From Helichrysum umbraculigerum (taxonomy: Eukaryota > Streptophyta > Magnoliopsida > Asterales > Asteraceae), in the NCBI GenBank assembly GCA_949592205.1, contig CATIUR010000004.1, positions 88,958,337 to 89,022,336 on the forward strand: DNA of 64,000 bases, given 5' to 3'. Position numbers and translations under genes: made by a program. Shown piece by piece: positions 1 through 11,612 of this stretch (positions within the stretch are counted from its first letter, which is position 1; the number at the start of each line of letters is the position of its first letter). The notes below the pieces were generated by a model. That model was not told the DNA's origin. It ran no database searches and saw nothing but the letters and a program-made list of their open reading frames with translations.

Positions 1-2
1 GA

Positions 3-1775
3 CAGCTGAAAATTCACGAAAAGAACTACACCACTCATGATCTCGAACTTGGAGCTGTCGTTTTTGCTCTCAAAATCGGGAGACATTATCTCTACGGCAC
101 TAAGTGCACAATCTTTACCGATCATAAAAGTCTCCAACATATATTCGATCAGAAGGATCTCAATATGAGGCAACGTCGATGGGTCGAGTTGCTTACCGAT
201 TACGATTGCGAGATCAAGTATCATCCAGGGAAGGCTAATGTTGTAGCCGATGCCCTCAGTCGAAAGGAACGACCAAAACCACTTCGTGTCCGAGCCCTCA
301 GTATGACCATTCATAACGATCTTACCATTCAAATTAATACCGCTCAGATCGAAGCCCTGAAACCTGAAAACATCAAAAATGAAGCCTTGCGGGGTATTGA
401 CAAACAATTTTAAATCAAATCTAACGGGATTAGGTATTTCTCAAACCGAATCTGGTTGCCTAATTTCGGGAACCTACGAGACTCGGTGATGGATGAAGCT
501 CACAAGTCTAAATATTCTATCCATCCGGGATCCGATAAGATCTACCACGGAATCAAGGAATTTTATTGGTGGCCGAACATGAAAGCCGAAATCGCCACTT
601 ATGTCAGCAAGTGTCTTACTTGCTCGAAAGTCAAAACCGAACATCAAAAACCTTCTGGTTTACTCCATCAACCTGAAATCCCTGAATGGAATTGGGAACA
701 AATTGCCATGGATTTCATAACCAAACTACCCAAGTCGTCGAACGGTTGCAATACCATTTGGGTGATCGTCGATCGTCTCACCAAATCTGCTCATTTCCTA
801 GCAATCAAACAAAACGATAAAATGGAACGCCTTGCACAAATCTACATTAAAGAAATCGTTTCTCATCACGGCGTTCCAATCTCGATCATCTCTGACAGGG
901 ATGCCCGTTTCACCTCTCACTTTTGGCAGTCACTTCAAAATGCTTTGGGTACTCGTCTCGATATGAGTACCGCATACCATCCTCAAACCGATGGCCAAAG
1001 TGAACGAACCATTCAGACACTGGAAGATATGCTACGCGCCTGCGTAGTTGATTTCGGTACAAACTGGGAAAGACATCTACCGTTGTGCGAATTCTCGTAC
1101 AATAACAGCTATCACGCCAGCATTAAGGCTGCACCTTTTGAGGCACTGTACGGTCGTAAGTGCCGATCACCGATCTGCTGGACGGAAGTGGGAGATAGTC
1201 AACTCACTGGTCCTGAACACATACACGCCACCAGTGAGAAAATTGTGGAAATCCAAAACAGATTCAAAGCCGCACGTGATCGTCAGAAAAGTTATGCTGA
1301 CGTGAGATGCAAACCACTCGAGTTCCAAGTTGGGGATCGAGTACTCTTAAAAGTATCGCCTTGGAAAGGCGTCATCCATTTTGGCAAACGTGGGAAGTTA
1401 AATCCCAGGTACATCGGGCCTTTTGAGATCCTCGAACGGATTGGCCCCGTAGCTTATCGATTGCAGCTGCCATCCGAACTCAGTAGCGTGCACCCTACTT
1501 TTCATATTTCAAATTTGAAGAAGTGTCTGTCTGATGAGACACTTATTATCCCACTAGATGAAATTCGTGTTGACGATAAACTTCACTTCGTTGAGGAACC
1601 CGCTGAAATTATGGACCGTGAGGTCAAACAACTGAAACAAAGTCGTATTCCCATCGTCAAGGTCAGATGGAATTCGCGGCGTGGTCCGGAATTCACCTGG
1701 GAACGGGAAGACCAAATGCGACTCAAATATCCTCAACTCTTCACTAATTCTACATCAAACGCGACCTCGAGCTAA
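3..1775 (+). pseudogene. Element A pol: RNase H end, integrase and chromodomain-like tail
   Basis: One frame reads from base 3 to the stop at 1775, broken only by an in-frame TAA at 411-413. The sister copy B has GAA at that place, so one G-to-T change made the stop. Bases 3-300 encode the end of RNase H, with TDHKSLQ and the KANVVADALSR tail. A conserved Trp (KIWRHY in B) is Gly here. Integrase follows: a HHCC zinc finger (HPGSDK, CLTCSKVK), the core with DFITKLP, SDRDARF and DGQSERTIQ supplying the DDE residues, then GDRVLLKVSPW and a chromodomain-like end (VRWNSRRGPEFTWERE). Integrase itself looks complete, but it lies downstream of the stop and would need readthrough. This protein inserts the cDNA copy into the genome. 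Confidence 0.9.
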
Positions 1776-1800
1776 ATTTCTGGATGAAATTCTTCTAACA

Positions 1801-1809
1801 GGGGGAGAA
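1801..1809 (+). other. Polypurine tract of element A
   Basis: A run of nine purines lies directly before the TGTAACACCC start of the LTR. It is the expected primer site for plus-strand DNA synthesis. Element B has the same run at 7720-7728. Confidence 0.85.
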
Positions 1810-4213
1810 TGTAACACCCGCCAAATTAGGACTAGTAATTAGTGCCTAATTCTATGTTAATACATGTAATTAGTTCTGTGTTAGGCTAATTAATGTATCG
1901 AATTATATATATTGTTGAATATATACGAAAATGCGATTTGATTAAATCGTACGCAAATTAAATCGAACGTATTTCGGTTCCATAAATACAGAATTGGTGA
2001 CCAATTTTATTCAGTAACACTATTATATCCAAAATATTATTTTGATAATATTTCATATTCAGTTCGTATAATACAATTGGTAACAACGCGATAAAATGTT
2101 AACACGCAAACAAAACAAAATAAATAAAAGTTATGATTTATAACTCAAGTATTATGTATTTCGGTAAAATACTTCAACAAAAATATTGAATAATTATGCG
2201 CATTTTAAAACATATAATTAAAAGTGTATAAAACTATTTAAATATTTAAGACGACCGAGACAACGAACAACACACGGAACAATATGGCGTAGACTGGAAG
2301 ATGGAGGCTTTAAACAAAACCTCCACCTCCCACCTTTTCTTCCTCATTTCCACCAACACATTTCTCTCTCTCTTTCTCTTTTTCTCTCATCTTCACCACC
2401 TCACCATCATCACCATAAATCACCAAAATCCACCACCAAACGAACTCGAAACTCAAAGCTCTTTTAGGAAAAACGACCACCACGCAACGATCTACAACCT
2501 CATCTTTTCGGATTTTCAATCCGACACTTTGTAAGTTTTCCGACAAAACCCGAAACTCTCCGTTTTTACTCATTTTTACATTTTTATTGTTTATATACGT
2601 TCAAAATGTCCAAATATGGGTTGGGTAAAAGATTTGGACCGAATGGTCGCCGGAAAACTCGTTTTCGACACAAAATCCGGCCAACAGCCTGTAACGTCAC
2701 ATTTGGCCTGGAGCCTTTGCGACGTCGCGTATAACGTCGCACAGAAATCAATAACGTCGCCTTAGCGACATCGCACATAACGTCGCATTGAATTGCGAAG
2801 TCGCACATAGCGACGTCGCCTACTACGTCGCTAGAATCAACAACGTCGCGTATAGCGACATCATCCTTAACGTCGCATTAAATTGCGAAACATCGCCTTT
2901 AGCGACGTCATGCTCAACGTCGCAATCCTTACCTGCGACGTCGCACCCAACGTCGCACAAACCAGAAAACACAGATTTTCACTAAGTGTCGAGACCCAAA
3001 ATTTTATCACTTGATTTCACCCAATTTCAAGTCCAGCTCGACCCCAGCCAGGGGCTCTGCCCCTTGGACCCCGCCAGGGGCTGCCGCCCCTTGGACCCCG
3101 CTACCAGGGGCGCTACCCCCGGACCCCCGTACTAAGATTTCGTAGACACATTTCACACCAAACATCAAACTTGTATGACACTTTGAAACTAACAAAATAA
3201 CATCAAGATCATTATTACCAATAATCACCAACGTGCCGTACGCGTTTTCAAACACTTAAACTATCCACCGAATTGGGAACATTTAGACATTATAGTTGGA
3301 CGAACAACTACAAGGTAGTCTTATTAGATACCTTAGCATATTATAACCATCGCGTGTCGTGGACACCCTCAGGTTACAAGTCTTTGGACTTCATACTCGA
3401 CTAATCAACTTACGTTTGTTTAAACGCTTTAAGACTCAGGTGAGTCTCATAGCCCCTCTTTTACTGTTTTACTCAGGGGTGTGATATATTGCTCAACTTT
3501 TAACATGTGAACGCAAGTACAAACATTTCATATACTACATGAGTTTTTTGAAACTAATCATTTAAAGTCCTCCGTCAGCATAGTTGTTAATACGTTGTAG
3601 CGTGAATATTAGTTTATGGTACCATATAGGATTGACCCTCCTCGTTCGGGTTAGCAAGCACTAACCGGGTAAACGGACGTACTAATATTTGGGAAGACGA
3701 ATGTTGATTAGGCATTCGTGGAGGCACCTCGCCCGGAATTCTCTATAGGGGACCCGGCCCTCGAGTTAAGCTCAACTATGTGCTCATGGCTGTATACACG
3801 ATGATTATCATCATTAATTGCTGGATGCAATTCATTATTTAAATCTTGCGGTTCACACTATATTAACTGATTTCAAACCTGTGAGCTCACCAGCTTTTAG
3901 CTGACCTTTTAGCATATATCGCAGGTACCCAGCAGTAGGATGTTTCTGCTTCAGGACTTTAGCTCGAGTAAGCATACAGACGATTGAGATTTTCTTGCAT
4001 TAGTATATTTTGTACAAGTACTTATGTACTGAAATCTCCTTTTATTTAAACTCGAGCTATGTAAAGCTTTAAATGTTGTAAACATTTCCATTATCAATAT
4101 ATTTTGTTAAAACGACGCATATAGAGTCGTTTACTATATATCTTTGTGCTTTGTTATTGATTAGTAACACCCAAATCAAGCTTCCGCAAATCATCAAATT
4201 TGGGGGTGTTACA
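1810..4213 (+). repeat. 3' LTR of element A
   Basis: The repeat is 2404 bp and starts TGTAACACCC and ends GGGTGTTACA, perfect 10-bp terminal inverted repeats. It aligns with the LTR of element B at both ends and in the right half (for example the stretch around 3600-4000 against 9640-10060). The middle differs strongly: A has an array of GCGACGTCGC-like words (2717-2957), while B has GCGACACAA/TTGTGTCGC words. A pyrimidine-rich stretch at 2330-2400 and a GC-rich block at 3048-3128 with CAGGGGC/GCCCCTG inverted words are shared with B. No coding capacity is evident. Confidence 0.93.
2717..2957. repeat. GCGACGTCGC palindrome array in LTR A
   Basis: More than a dozen copies of GCGAC or GTCGC, often paired into the palindrome GCGACGTCGC, lie about 10 to 25 bases apart in an otherwise AT-rich LTR. 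The transcribed strand could form many short hairpins. The matching place in LTR B carries a different palindrome family. Confidence 0.85.
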
Positions 4214-4497
4214 GAACCAACACGAGCAGGGACTTCGCACCATGGATGTCGTGCTGCAGGAAACGAACAAAAACTGGAGACTTACATCCCTTGAACGCAT
4301 CGAACAAGTCTCCGATGACCTTGAAACCACAAACAACAACATGGATGTTCTTCGCAACCAAGTAATAGAAATAAGCGTGGAAAATTCCCTCCTGCGACAA
4401 AGGATGGAAGAATGTGAACAGCGTTCACATGAAGCAGAAGAGTATGCCCGTGGACTAACACAACGACTAGCACTAGCAGAAGATAACGCCCGACAAG
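4214..4497 (+). pseudogene. Element B gag fragment (coiled-coil region)
   Basis: The open frame entering from the LTR junction encodes about 95 residues rich in Glu, Gln, Arg and Leu with heptad-like spacing (residues such as LRNQVIEISVENSLLRQ), so a coiled coil is likely. The start of the protein is left of the window, interrupted by element A. The frame is lost at about 4490-4498, where the sequence jumps into the protease (LANGKLIETN) in another frame. The capsid core, the zinc knuckles and the catalytic DSG of protease are therefore missing. I assign it to gag by position and by its coiled-coil character; I cannot identify the exact domain. Confidence 0.6.
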
Positions 4498-7400
4498 CTA
4501 GCAAATGGGAAACTTATAGAAACCAATAGTGTGATACCTAATTGCACTTTAAACCTAGCTGACGAAACCTTTTCAATCGATTTTGTACCTGTTGAAATTG
4601 GAAGTTTCGACGTCATCATTGGAATGGACTGGTTGTCCAAACACCGAGCCGAAATCGTTTGTTTCGATAAGATCGTCCGCATTCCACTCGCTGCCGGTAG
4701 AACCTTGATCATACAGGGGGAGACTGGTGGGACGAGACTCAATATCATCTTCAGCTTAAAAACCCGAAAATTTCTGAGAAAGGGTTACCCTGCAATACTC
4801 GCACACATCACAGAGAAGAAGTCGGAGGAGAAGCGACTTGAGGATGTGCCAATTGTTAGAGACTTTCCCGAAGTCTTTCCGGAAGAACTACCTGGTCTAC
4901 CTCCATCCAGACAGGTTGAGTTCTCAATCGATCTCGTGCCGGGTGCCGCACCAGTGGCCCGCGCACCGTACCGTTTAGCCCCATCCGAACTTCAGGAGTT
5001 GTCCGCCCAGTTACAGGAACTCCTGGATAAAGGATTCATTAGACCGAGTTCTTCACCTTGGGGAGCTCCGGTCTTATTTGTTAAAAAGAAGGACGGTTCA
5101 TTCCGAATGTGCATCGACTATCGAGAATTGAACAAATTGACCGTCAAAAACCGATACCCACTTCCTCGCATTGATGATCTATTCGACCAACTTCAGGGTT
5201 CAAGTTTCTACTCAAAAATCGATCTGCGATCAGGATATCATCAGTTACGGGTTCGCGACACCGATATTTCAAAAACTGCTTTCAGAACTCGTTACGGGCA
5301 CTACGAATTCTAAGTGATGCCCTTTGGCCTAACCAACGCACCGGCTGTATTCATGGACCTCATGAACCGGGTGTGTAAACCTTACCTCGACAAGTTTGTC
5401 ATTGTCTTTATCGATGACATTCTCATTTACTCGCGCAACGAGCAAGAACATGCGCAACACCTCAAAACCATCCTAGAACTACTAAGACACGAGGAGCTTT
5501 ACGCCAAATTCACTAAGTGTGAGTTCTGGATTAAAACCGTTCAATTCCTTGGTCACGTGATCGACAGTCAGGGAATTCACGTTGACCCATCAAAAATCGA
5601 GGCTATCAAAGACTGGCAAGCACCCACCTCTGCAACTGAAGTAAGACAATTCTTGGGTCTTGCTGGGTACTATCGGCGATTTATCGAAAATTTCTCCAAA
5701 ATAGCTCAACCACTCACGGTACTGACTCTGAAGGACAAAAGGTTTGATTGGACCGATAAACAAGAGTCAGCGTTCCAACTTCTGAAACAAAAGCTTTGCA
5801 GTGCTCCAATTCTATCCTTACCCGAGGGCCCCGATGACTTCGTGGTATACTGCGATGCTTCTCACCAAGATCTCGGTTGCGTGCTGATGCAACGAGACAA
5901 GGTCATTGCCTATGCTTCACGAAAGCTGAAAATCCACGAAAAGAAGTACACCACTCATGATCTCGAACTTGGAGCTGTCGTTTTTGCTCTCAAAATCTGG
6001 AGACATTATCTCTACGGCACTAAGTGCACAATCTTTACCGATCACAAAAGTCTCCAACATATATTCGATCAGAAGGATCTCAATATGAGGCAACATCGAT
6101 GGGTCGAGTTGCTTACCGATTACGATTGCGAGATCAAGTACCATCCAGGGAAGGCTAATGTTGTTGCCGATGCCCTCAGTCGAAAGGAACGACCAAAACC
6201 ACTTCGAGTCCGAGCCCTCAGTATGACCATTCACAACGATCTTACCATTCAGATTCATATCGCTCAGATCGAAGCCATGAAACCTGAAAACATCAAACAC
6301 GAAGCCTTACGGGGTATTGACAAACAATTTGAAATCAAATCTAACGGGATTAGGTATTTCTCAAACCGAATCTGGTTGCCTAATTTCGGGAACCTACGAG
6401 ACTTGGTGATGGATGAAGCTCACAAGTCTAAATATTCTATCCATCCGGGATCCGATAAGATGTACCACGGCGTCAAGGAATTTTATTGGTGGCCGAACAT
6501 GAAAGCCGAAATCGCCACTTATGTCAGCAAGTGTCTTACTTGCTCGAAAGTCAAAACCGAACATCAGAAACCTTCCGGCTTACTCCAACAACCTGAAATC
6601 CCTGAATGGAAATGGGAACAAATTGCCATGGATTTCATAACCAAACTACCCAAGTCTTCGAACGGTTGCGATACCATTTGGGTGATCGTTGATCGTCTCA
6701 CCAAATCTGCTCATTTCCTGACAATCAAGGAAAACGATAAAATGGAACACCTCGCACAAATCTACATCAAGGAAATCGTTTCTCATCACGGCGTTCCAAT
6801 CTCGATTATCTCTGACAGGGATGCCCGTTTCACCCCTCACTTTTGGCAATCACTTCAAAAAGCATTGGGTACTCGTCTCGATATGAGCACCGCGTACCAT
6901 CCTCAAACTGATGGCCAAAGTGAACGAACCATTCAGACACTGGAAGATATGCTACGCGCCTGCGTAGTTGATTTCGGTACAAACTGGGAAAGACATCTAC
7001 CGTTGTGCGAATTCTCGTACAATAACAGCTATCACGCCAGCATTAAGGCTGCACCTTTTGAGGCACTGTACGGTCGTAAGTGCCGATCACCGATCTGTTG
7101 GACTGAAGTGGGAGATAGTCAACTCACTGGTCCTGAACTCATTCACGCCACCACTGAGAAAATTGTGGAAATCCAAAACAGACTCAAAGCCGCACGTGAT
7201 CGTCAGAAAAGTTATGCTGACGTGAGACGCAAACCACTCGAGTTCCAAGTTGGGGATCGAGTACTCTTAAAGTATCGCTTTGGAAAGGCGTCATTCGTTT
7301 TGGCAAACGCGGGAAGTTAAATCCCAGGTACATCGGGCCTTTTGAGATCCTCGAACGGATTGGCCCCGTGGCTTATCGATTGCAGCTGCCATCCGAACTC

Positions 7401-7694
7401 AGCAGCGTGCACCCTACTTTTCATATTTCAAATTTGAAGAAGTATCTGTCTGAGGAGACACTTATTATTCCACTCGATGAAATTCGTGTTGACGATAAAC
7501 TTCATTTCGTTGAGGAACCCGCTGAAATTATGGACCGTGAGGTCAAACAACTAAAACAAAGTCGTATTCCCATCGTCAAGGTCAGATGGAATTCGCGGCG
7601 CGGTCCGGAATTCACCTGGGAACGGGAGGACCAAATGCGACTCAAGTATCCTCAACTCTTCACTGATTCCACATCAAACGCGACCTCGAGCTAA
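4498..7694 (+). pseudogene. Element B pol: protease end, reverse transcriptase, RNase H, integrase
   Basis: The frame starts inside protease (ANGKLIETN, then IIGMDWLSKH), followed by reverse transcriptase with FRMCIDYRELN, SKIDLRSGYHQ (first catalytic Asp) and FIDDILIYS (the YxDD-type site), then RNase H (YCDASHQDLG), the HHCC finger, the integrase core and the chromodomain-like tail. Two breaks are seen. A TAA at 5311-5313 cuts reverse transcriptase just before VMPFGLTNAPA. One A is lost at about 7266-7270 compared with element A, so the frame ends early at 7320, and the tail resumes in another frame to 7694. Outside these breaks identity with A is very high, so both copies are recent relatives. 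Without its gag core and protease site, B could not move by itself. Confidence 0.92.
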
Positions 7695-7719
7695 ATTTCG
7701 GGACGAAATTCTTCTAACA

Positions 7720-7728
7720 GGGGGAGAA
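7720..7728 (+). other. Polypurine tract of element B
   Basis: The same purine run as in element A lies directly before the LTR start at 7729. Confidence 0.85.
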
Positions 7729-8620
7729 TGTAACACCCGCCAAATTTGGACTAGTAATTAGTGCCTAATCGTATGTTAATACATGTAATTAGTTCTGTGC
7801 TAGGCTAATTAATGTATCAAATTATATATATTGTTGAATATATACGAAAATGCAATTGATTAAATCGTACGCAATTTAAATCGAATGTATTTCGGTTCCA
7901 TAAATACGGACGTTGGTGACCAATTTTATTAAATAACGCAACATTATTTAATAACACTATTATATCAAAAATATTATTATGATAATATTTCGCATTCACT
8001 TCGGATCATACAAACAAAACTTATAGGATTTAAAAATGTAAAACGCGCAAACAAACTAAGTTACATTTTATAATTTTCGGAACTTAAATAATTCAACTAA
8101 AATATCTAGTAATTTTCCGTATCTTAAAACTATATTTAAACGTATAAAAATCATTTAACGTTTGAACGACGGAGCGAACGAACACCGCACGGAGCGCGAG
8201 TCGGAGACTGAAAATGGGAGGATAACCTCCCACCTCCTTTCTCTTTTCTCTCATTTCTTTCTTTTCTTTCTCTTTCTTACTCTCTTTTCTCTCTTTTATT
8301 CAAAACCACCACCATCCACTAAATCACAAAATAACACAATCAAACGCACTCGGATCGTCCATATTTTTAGAGATTCACGACCACCTCGCAACGATCTACA
8401 TTTCCACCTTTCCGGATTTCCATTTCGGCACTTTGTAAGTTTCCGACAAAATCCCGAAACCTTTCGATTCTTAGTATTTTCAACTTGTTAGTGTTTATAT
8501 AACTTATATATGTCCATTACAAAGTGTAGAACATGATTTTTTAGCTTAAAAACGGGTTTGATTTGGGTTTTTGGCTGGAAAAATCGCGACAGTCGGACTT
8601 TCTGGGCTGATGTTCTTCCA

Positions 8621-8925
8621 TGCGACACAAGCCTTGTGTCGCATGTTGTGTCGTATTTTGCCCCTTGTGTCGTATAAAATCGGCTATGTCGCACCTTGTG
8701 TCGTACCAAAGAATTAGTGTCGCAAGCTTTGCGACACAACCATTATGTCGTATTCTATATCGTATTTTCATACGACACAATCACTATGTCGCTGTTGAAT
8801 CAGCATCTCGTATCTATGCGACACAACCCTTGTGTCGTATAGATATTGTGTCGCATTTCTATGCGACACAACCCTTGTGTCGCATGACAAACGTTTGTGT
8901 CGCATATTGTGTCGCAAAACACAGA
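8621..8925. repeat. GCGACACAA/TTGTGTCGC palindrome array in LTR B
   Basis: About twenty copies of TGTGTCGCA, TGTGTCGTA or their reverse complements occur at spacings of 10 to 30 bases, several as hairpins such as ATGCGACACAACC followed by TTGTGTCGCAT. It occupies the same LTR position as the GCGACGTCGC array of element A. Confidence 0.85.
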
Positions 8926-10136
8926 AAACTCAGATTTTTACTAAGTGTCGAGACTCGAAATTCATCACTCGATTTTACCCAAATTCAAGTCCAGATGCGT
9001 TTTTCCTTAAAGCAATATAGTAGAAACAAAAATTTTCCAAGCTGACCTGGCAGCTCGACCCCAGTCAGGGGCTGCCGCCCCTTGGACCCCGCTACCAGGG
9101 GCGCTGCCCCCGGACCCCCGTACTTAGATTCCGTAAGCACATTTCTCACAAAGTGTCAAACTTGTATGACTTCAAAACACTTATACGATACGACTTATAA
9201 AACGCTTTGGAACACACTTGTAAGTGCAAAAACATCAATAACATGATAATAATACATAAAGTTATTATTTCAAATCCATCACCAACGGGCCGTAGAAGTT
9301 TTCAAACACTTAACAAATCAACCAAATCGTAGTAATTTGGACATATATATATAGTTGTGTAACAACTACAAGGGTGATCTTTTGAGATACCCAATCATGA
9401 TTATAACCATCGCGTGTCGTGGACACCCTCAGGTTACAACTCTTTGGACTTCATACTCGGCTAATCAACTCAAGTTTATTAAGTTAAACTCACAAGACTC
9501 AGGTGAGTCTCATAGCCCCTCTTTTTACTATTTTACTCAGGGGTGTGATATATTGCTCAATTTTAACATGTGAACGCAAGTACAAGCATTTTCATATACT
9601 ACATGAGTTTTCACAACTAATCATTTAAAGTCCTCCGTCAGCATAGTTGTTAATACGTTGTAGCGTGAATATTAGTATATGGTACCATATAGGATTGACC
9701 CTCCTCGTTCGGGTTAGCAAGCACTAACCGGGTAAACGGACGTACTAATATTTGGGAAGACGAATGTTGATTAGGCATTCGTGGAGGCACCTCGCCCGGA
9801 ATTCTCTATAGGGGACCCGGCCCTCGAGTTAAGCTCAACTATGTGCTCATGGCTGTATACACGATTACTATCATTAAATTGCTGGATGCAATTCATTATT
9901 AAATCTTGCGGTTCATACTATATTAACTGATTTCAAACCTGTGAGCTCACCAGCTTTAGCTGACCTTTTAGCATATATCGCAGGTACCAAGCAGTAGGAT
10001 GTTTCTGCTTCAGGACTTTAGCTCGAGTCAGCATACAGACGATTGAGATTTTCTTGCATTAGTATATTTTGTACAAGTACTTATGTACTGAAATCTCCTT
10101 TTATTTAAACTCGAGTTATGTAAAGCTTTAAATGTT

Positions 10137-10141
10137 GTAAA
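10137..10141. repeat. Target-site duplication of element C, left copy (GTAAA)
   Basis: GTAAA precedes TGATGACACG here and is repeated at 21815-21819 after the closing CATCA of C. LTR A has a single GTAAA at this place. Confidence 0.95.
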
Positions 10142-10520
10142 TGATGACACGCAAAAAGTCATGTTTTTGTGTGCCATTATCTCACCATTTTAGCCCAATT
10201 ATTAATGAAAACACTTAAATATGAACTTAAACATCACATTTCATCATAAGGGCTAAAATATAGACGATGTTTCAAGAATCAATCAAAAAGACCTAAAAAC
10301 GAGTAAAATAGAGCACAAACGATCATTGAATCCTCCGTTCACGCATTTAAGCACAATTTGATCTATACTTGGAATTTTGACCTCTAACTTATGTCATTTT
10401 CTTCGTTAGGAAATTACGAAACCGTGAGCGCGAGAATCACTCAAAACGGATAAACGACGAAGAAGTTACGCCCGAACGAAGAAACGAAGAACCGAAGAAT
10501 CAGGATACGGGAGAGCTAGA

Positions 10521-10611
10521 CCGTATACGGCCAAACTAGACCGTATACGGCCTAGCACAGACCGTATACAGCCTAGGTAGACCGTATACGGCCTAGCACA
10601 GCCGTATACGG
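10521..10611. repeat. CCGTATACGG palindrome cluster upstream of the LTR C TATA box
   Basis: Five copies of the 10-bp perfect palindrome CCGTATACGG, one with a base change in this LTR, are spaced about 20 bases apart. They lie 180 to 270 bases before the TATA box, a position suited to an enhancer. The 3' LTR has the same cluster at about 19638-19728 with all five copies intact. Related CCGTATACAG words occur in the minus-strand LTR near 42412-42446. Confidence 0.9.
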
Positions 10612-10790
10612 CTTGTGTTCTCCCGTATTCACCCTACGTTCTCCCGTATACGCTCCAGTTCTCCCGTGTTTGCCCTAGCTCAACCGTATCGTGCGTTTAG
10701 GCGATTAAAATTGGATTTTTATTCGGGTTTGCGATACGGTTGTGCGTTTGAAGTTTTGGATACGGTCTACGGATACGGTTGTGCGAGTTC

Positions 10791-10798
10791 TATATATA
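10791..10798 (+). promoter_or_regulatory. Probable TATA box of LTR C
   Basis: TATATATA follows the palindrome cluster and precedes a pyrimidine- and CA-rich leader, the arrangement of an LTR promoter. The 3' LTR copy is at 19909-19916. Confidence 0.65.
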
Positions 10799-11392
10799 GA
10801 GGCTTCATTTCTTCAACATCCACACATCCAATCAACACACTATCCACACATTCAAGAATCACTCCAACAATCACTCTTTTACGTTTTTAATTTCTTAGTT
10901 TAGTTAGTAGATTTCTCTCTCTAGCACTACTCTTAGGAGTTAGAGGAGAAATATTAGGATATAATTAGTCGTAGATTAGCGGCTAGTTAGAAGGGGCAAT
11001 ATTTTAATATCGCTTGGCGCGTACTAGGAGTTCTGCTCGTGTAACGTTCAAGTTGTATTCAGCTACGCTCTTATTACGGTTATATCTATCCTTTATCTAT
11101 TTCATTATGATGATTGTTATTACTGTTGTCATGCTAGATTTAGGATTGGTTGCCATGATTAGCGAGTAGTGATATTGCGTGTTTGCTATGATGTAGTTAG
11201 TCGTAAATTGCTTGGAATGATGCTATGAAAATTAGTGCTTTGATTCACTTTCTATTTCCGATTTTAAACCTATCAAACTAATCGCCTATCAACCAGTAAA
11301 CGTGATTACGGCCTTAATGATGGGACGTCGCGAACCCCATCAAAGGTACTTAGTTATCTGTGTCAAACATGAACATGGTCTGATTTGTTAAT

Positions 11393-11612
11393 CGTGTAAA
11401 TATCGCTTTCTAAGTGAACGCTAAGTACATCGTCATCGTGGAAATACTGCTTTCTAATCTGAACGCAAAGTACACTGTGATTATGGAAATATGGTTTTCT
11501 AACTGAACACCAAGTACACTGGAGCCGTGGAAATAATGCTTTCTATTCTGAACGCAAAGTACACTGTACCCGTGGAAATATGGTTTTCTAACTGAACGTG
11601 AATATTACACTG
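11393..11612 (+). repeat. Five 45-bp tandem units in LTR C
   Basis: Diverged units share the pattern GTGGAAATAnnGCTTTCTAA, then CTGAACGCAAAGTACACTG. The 3' LTR has the same array at about 20511-20730. Function unknown. Confidence 0.8.

Larger units (their letters stand above)
1..4213 (+). mobile_element. Element A: 3' part of a Tekay-like Ty3/Gypsy retrotransposon
   Basis: The window opens inside the pol gene of this element and runs through its polypurine tract into a complete 3' LTR. The order RNase H, integrase, chromodomain-like tail is that of Ty3/Gypsy elements, and the integrase tail resembles chromoviruses of the Tekay/Del group. The LTR ends exactly at 4213 and the next base lies in the middle of the gag of a sister element (B), without a primer-binding site. 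The simplest reading is that A is a complete insertion into the gag of B, with its 5' LTR left of the window. The 5-bp duplication should then be GAACC (4214-4218). A tandem element sharing one LTR is less likely, because the junction would need a deletion ending exactly at the LTR terminus. Confidence 0.85.
7729..10141 (+). repeat. 3' LTR of element B, first part
   Basis: The LTR starts TGTAACACCC and follows LTR A closely except in the middle. It is cut at 10141 by element C. The last 131 bp resume at 21820-21950 and end with GGGTGTTACA. Together the two parts make about 2.54 kb, against 2.40 kb in A; much of the difference is in the array at 8621-8925. Confidence 0.92.

Noticed and set aside
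4154..4504. Minus-strand open frames across gag, pol and the Glu-rich part of element C (for example 4154-4504, 14901-15259)
   Set aside because: They lie antisense to well-supported frames and reflect their codon composition.
2717..8925. Palindrome arrays in LTRs A and B as CRISPR-like repeats
   Set aside because: Repeat length and spacing are irregular, no leader or cas gene is present, and the context is plant LTRs.
1..10141. A and B as one tandem element sharing the LTR at 1810-4213
   Set aside because: The LTR ends exactly at its terminus against mid-gag sequence without a primer site, which fits insertion of A into B better.
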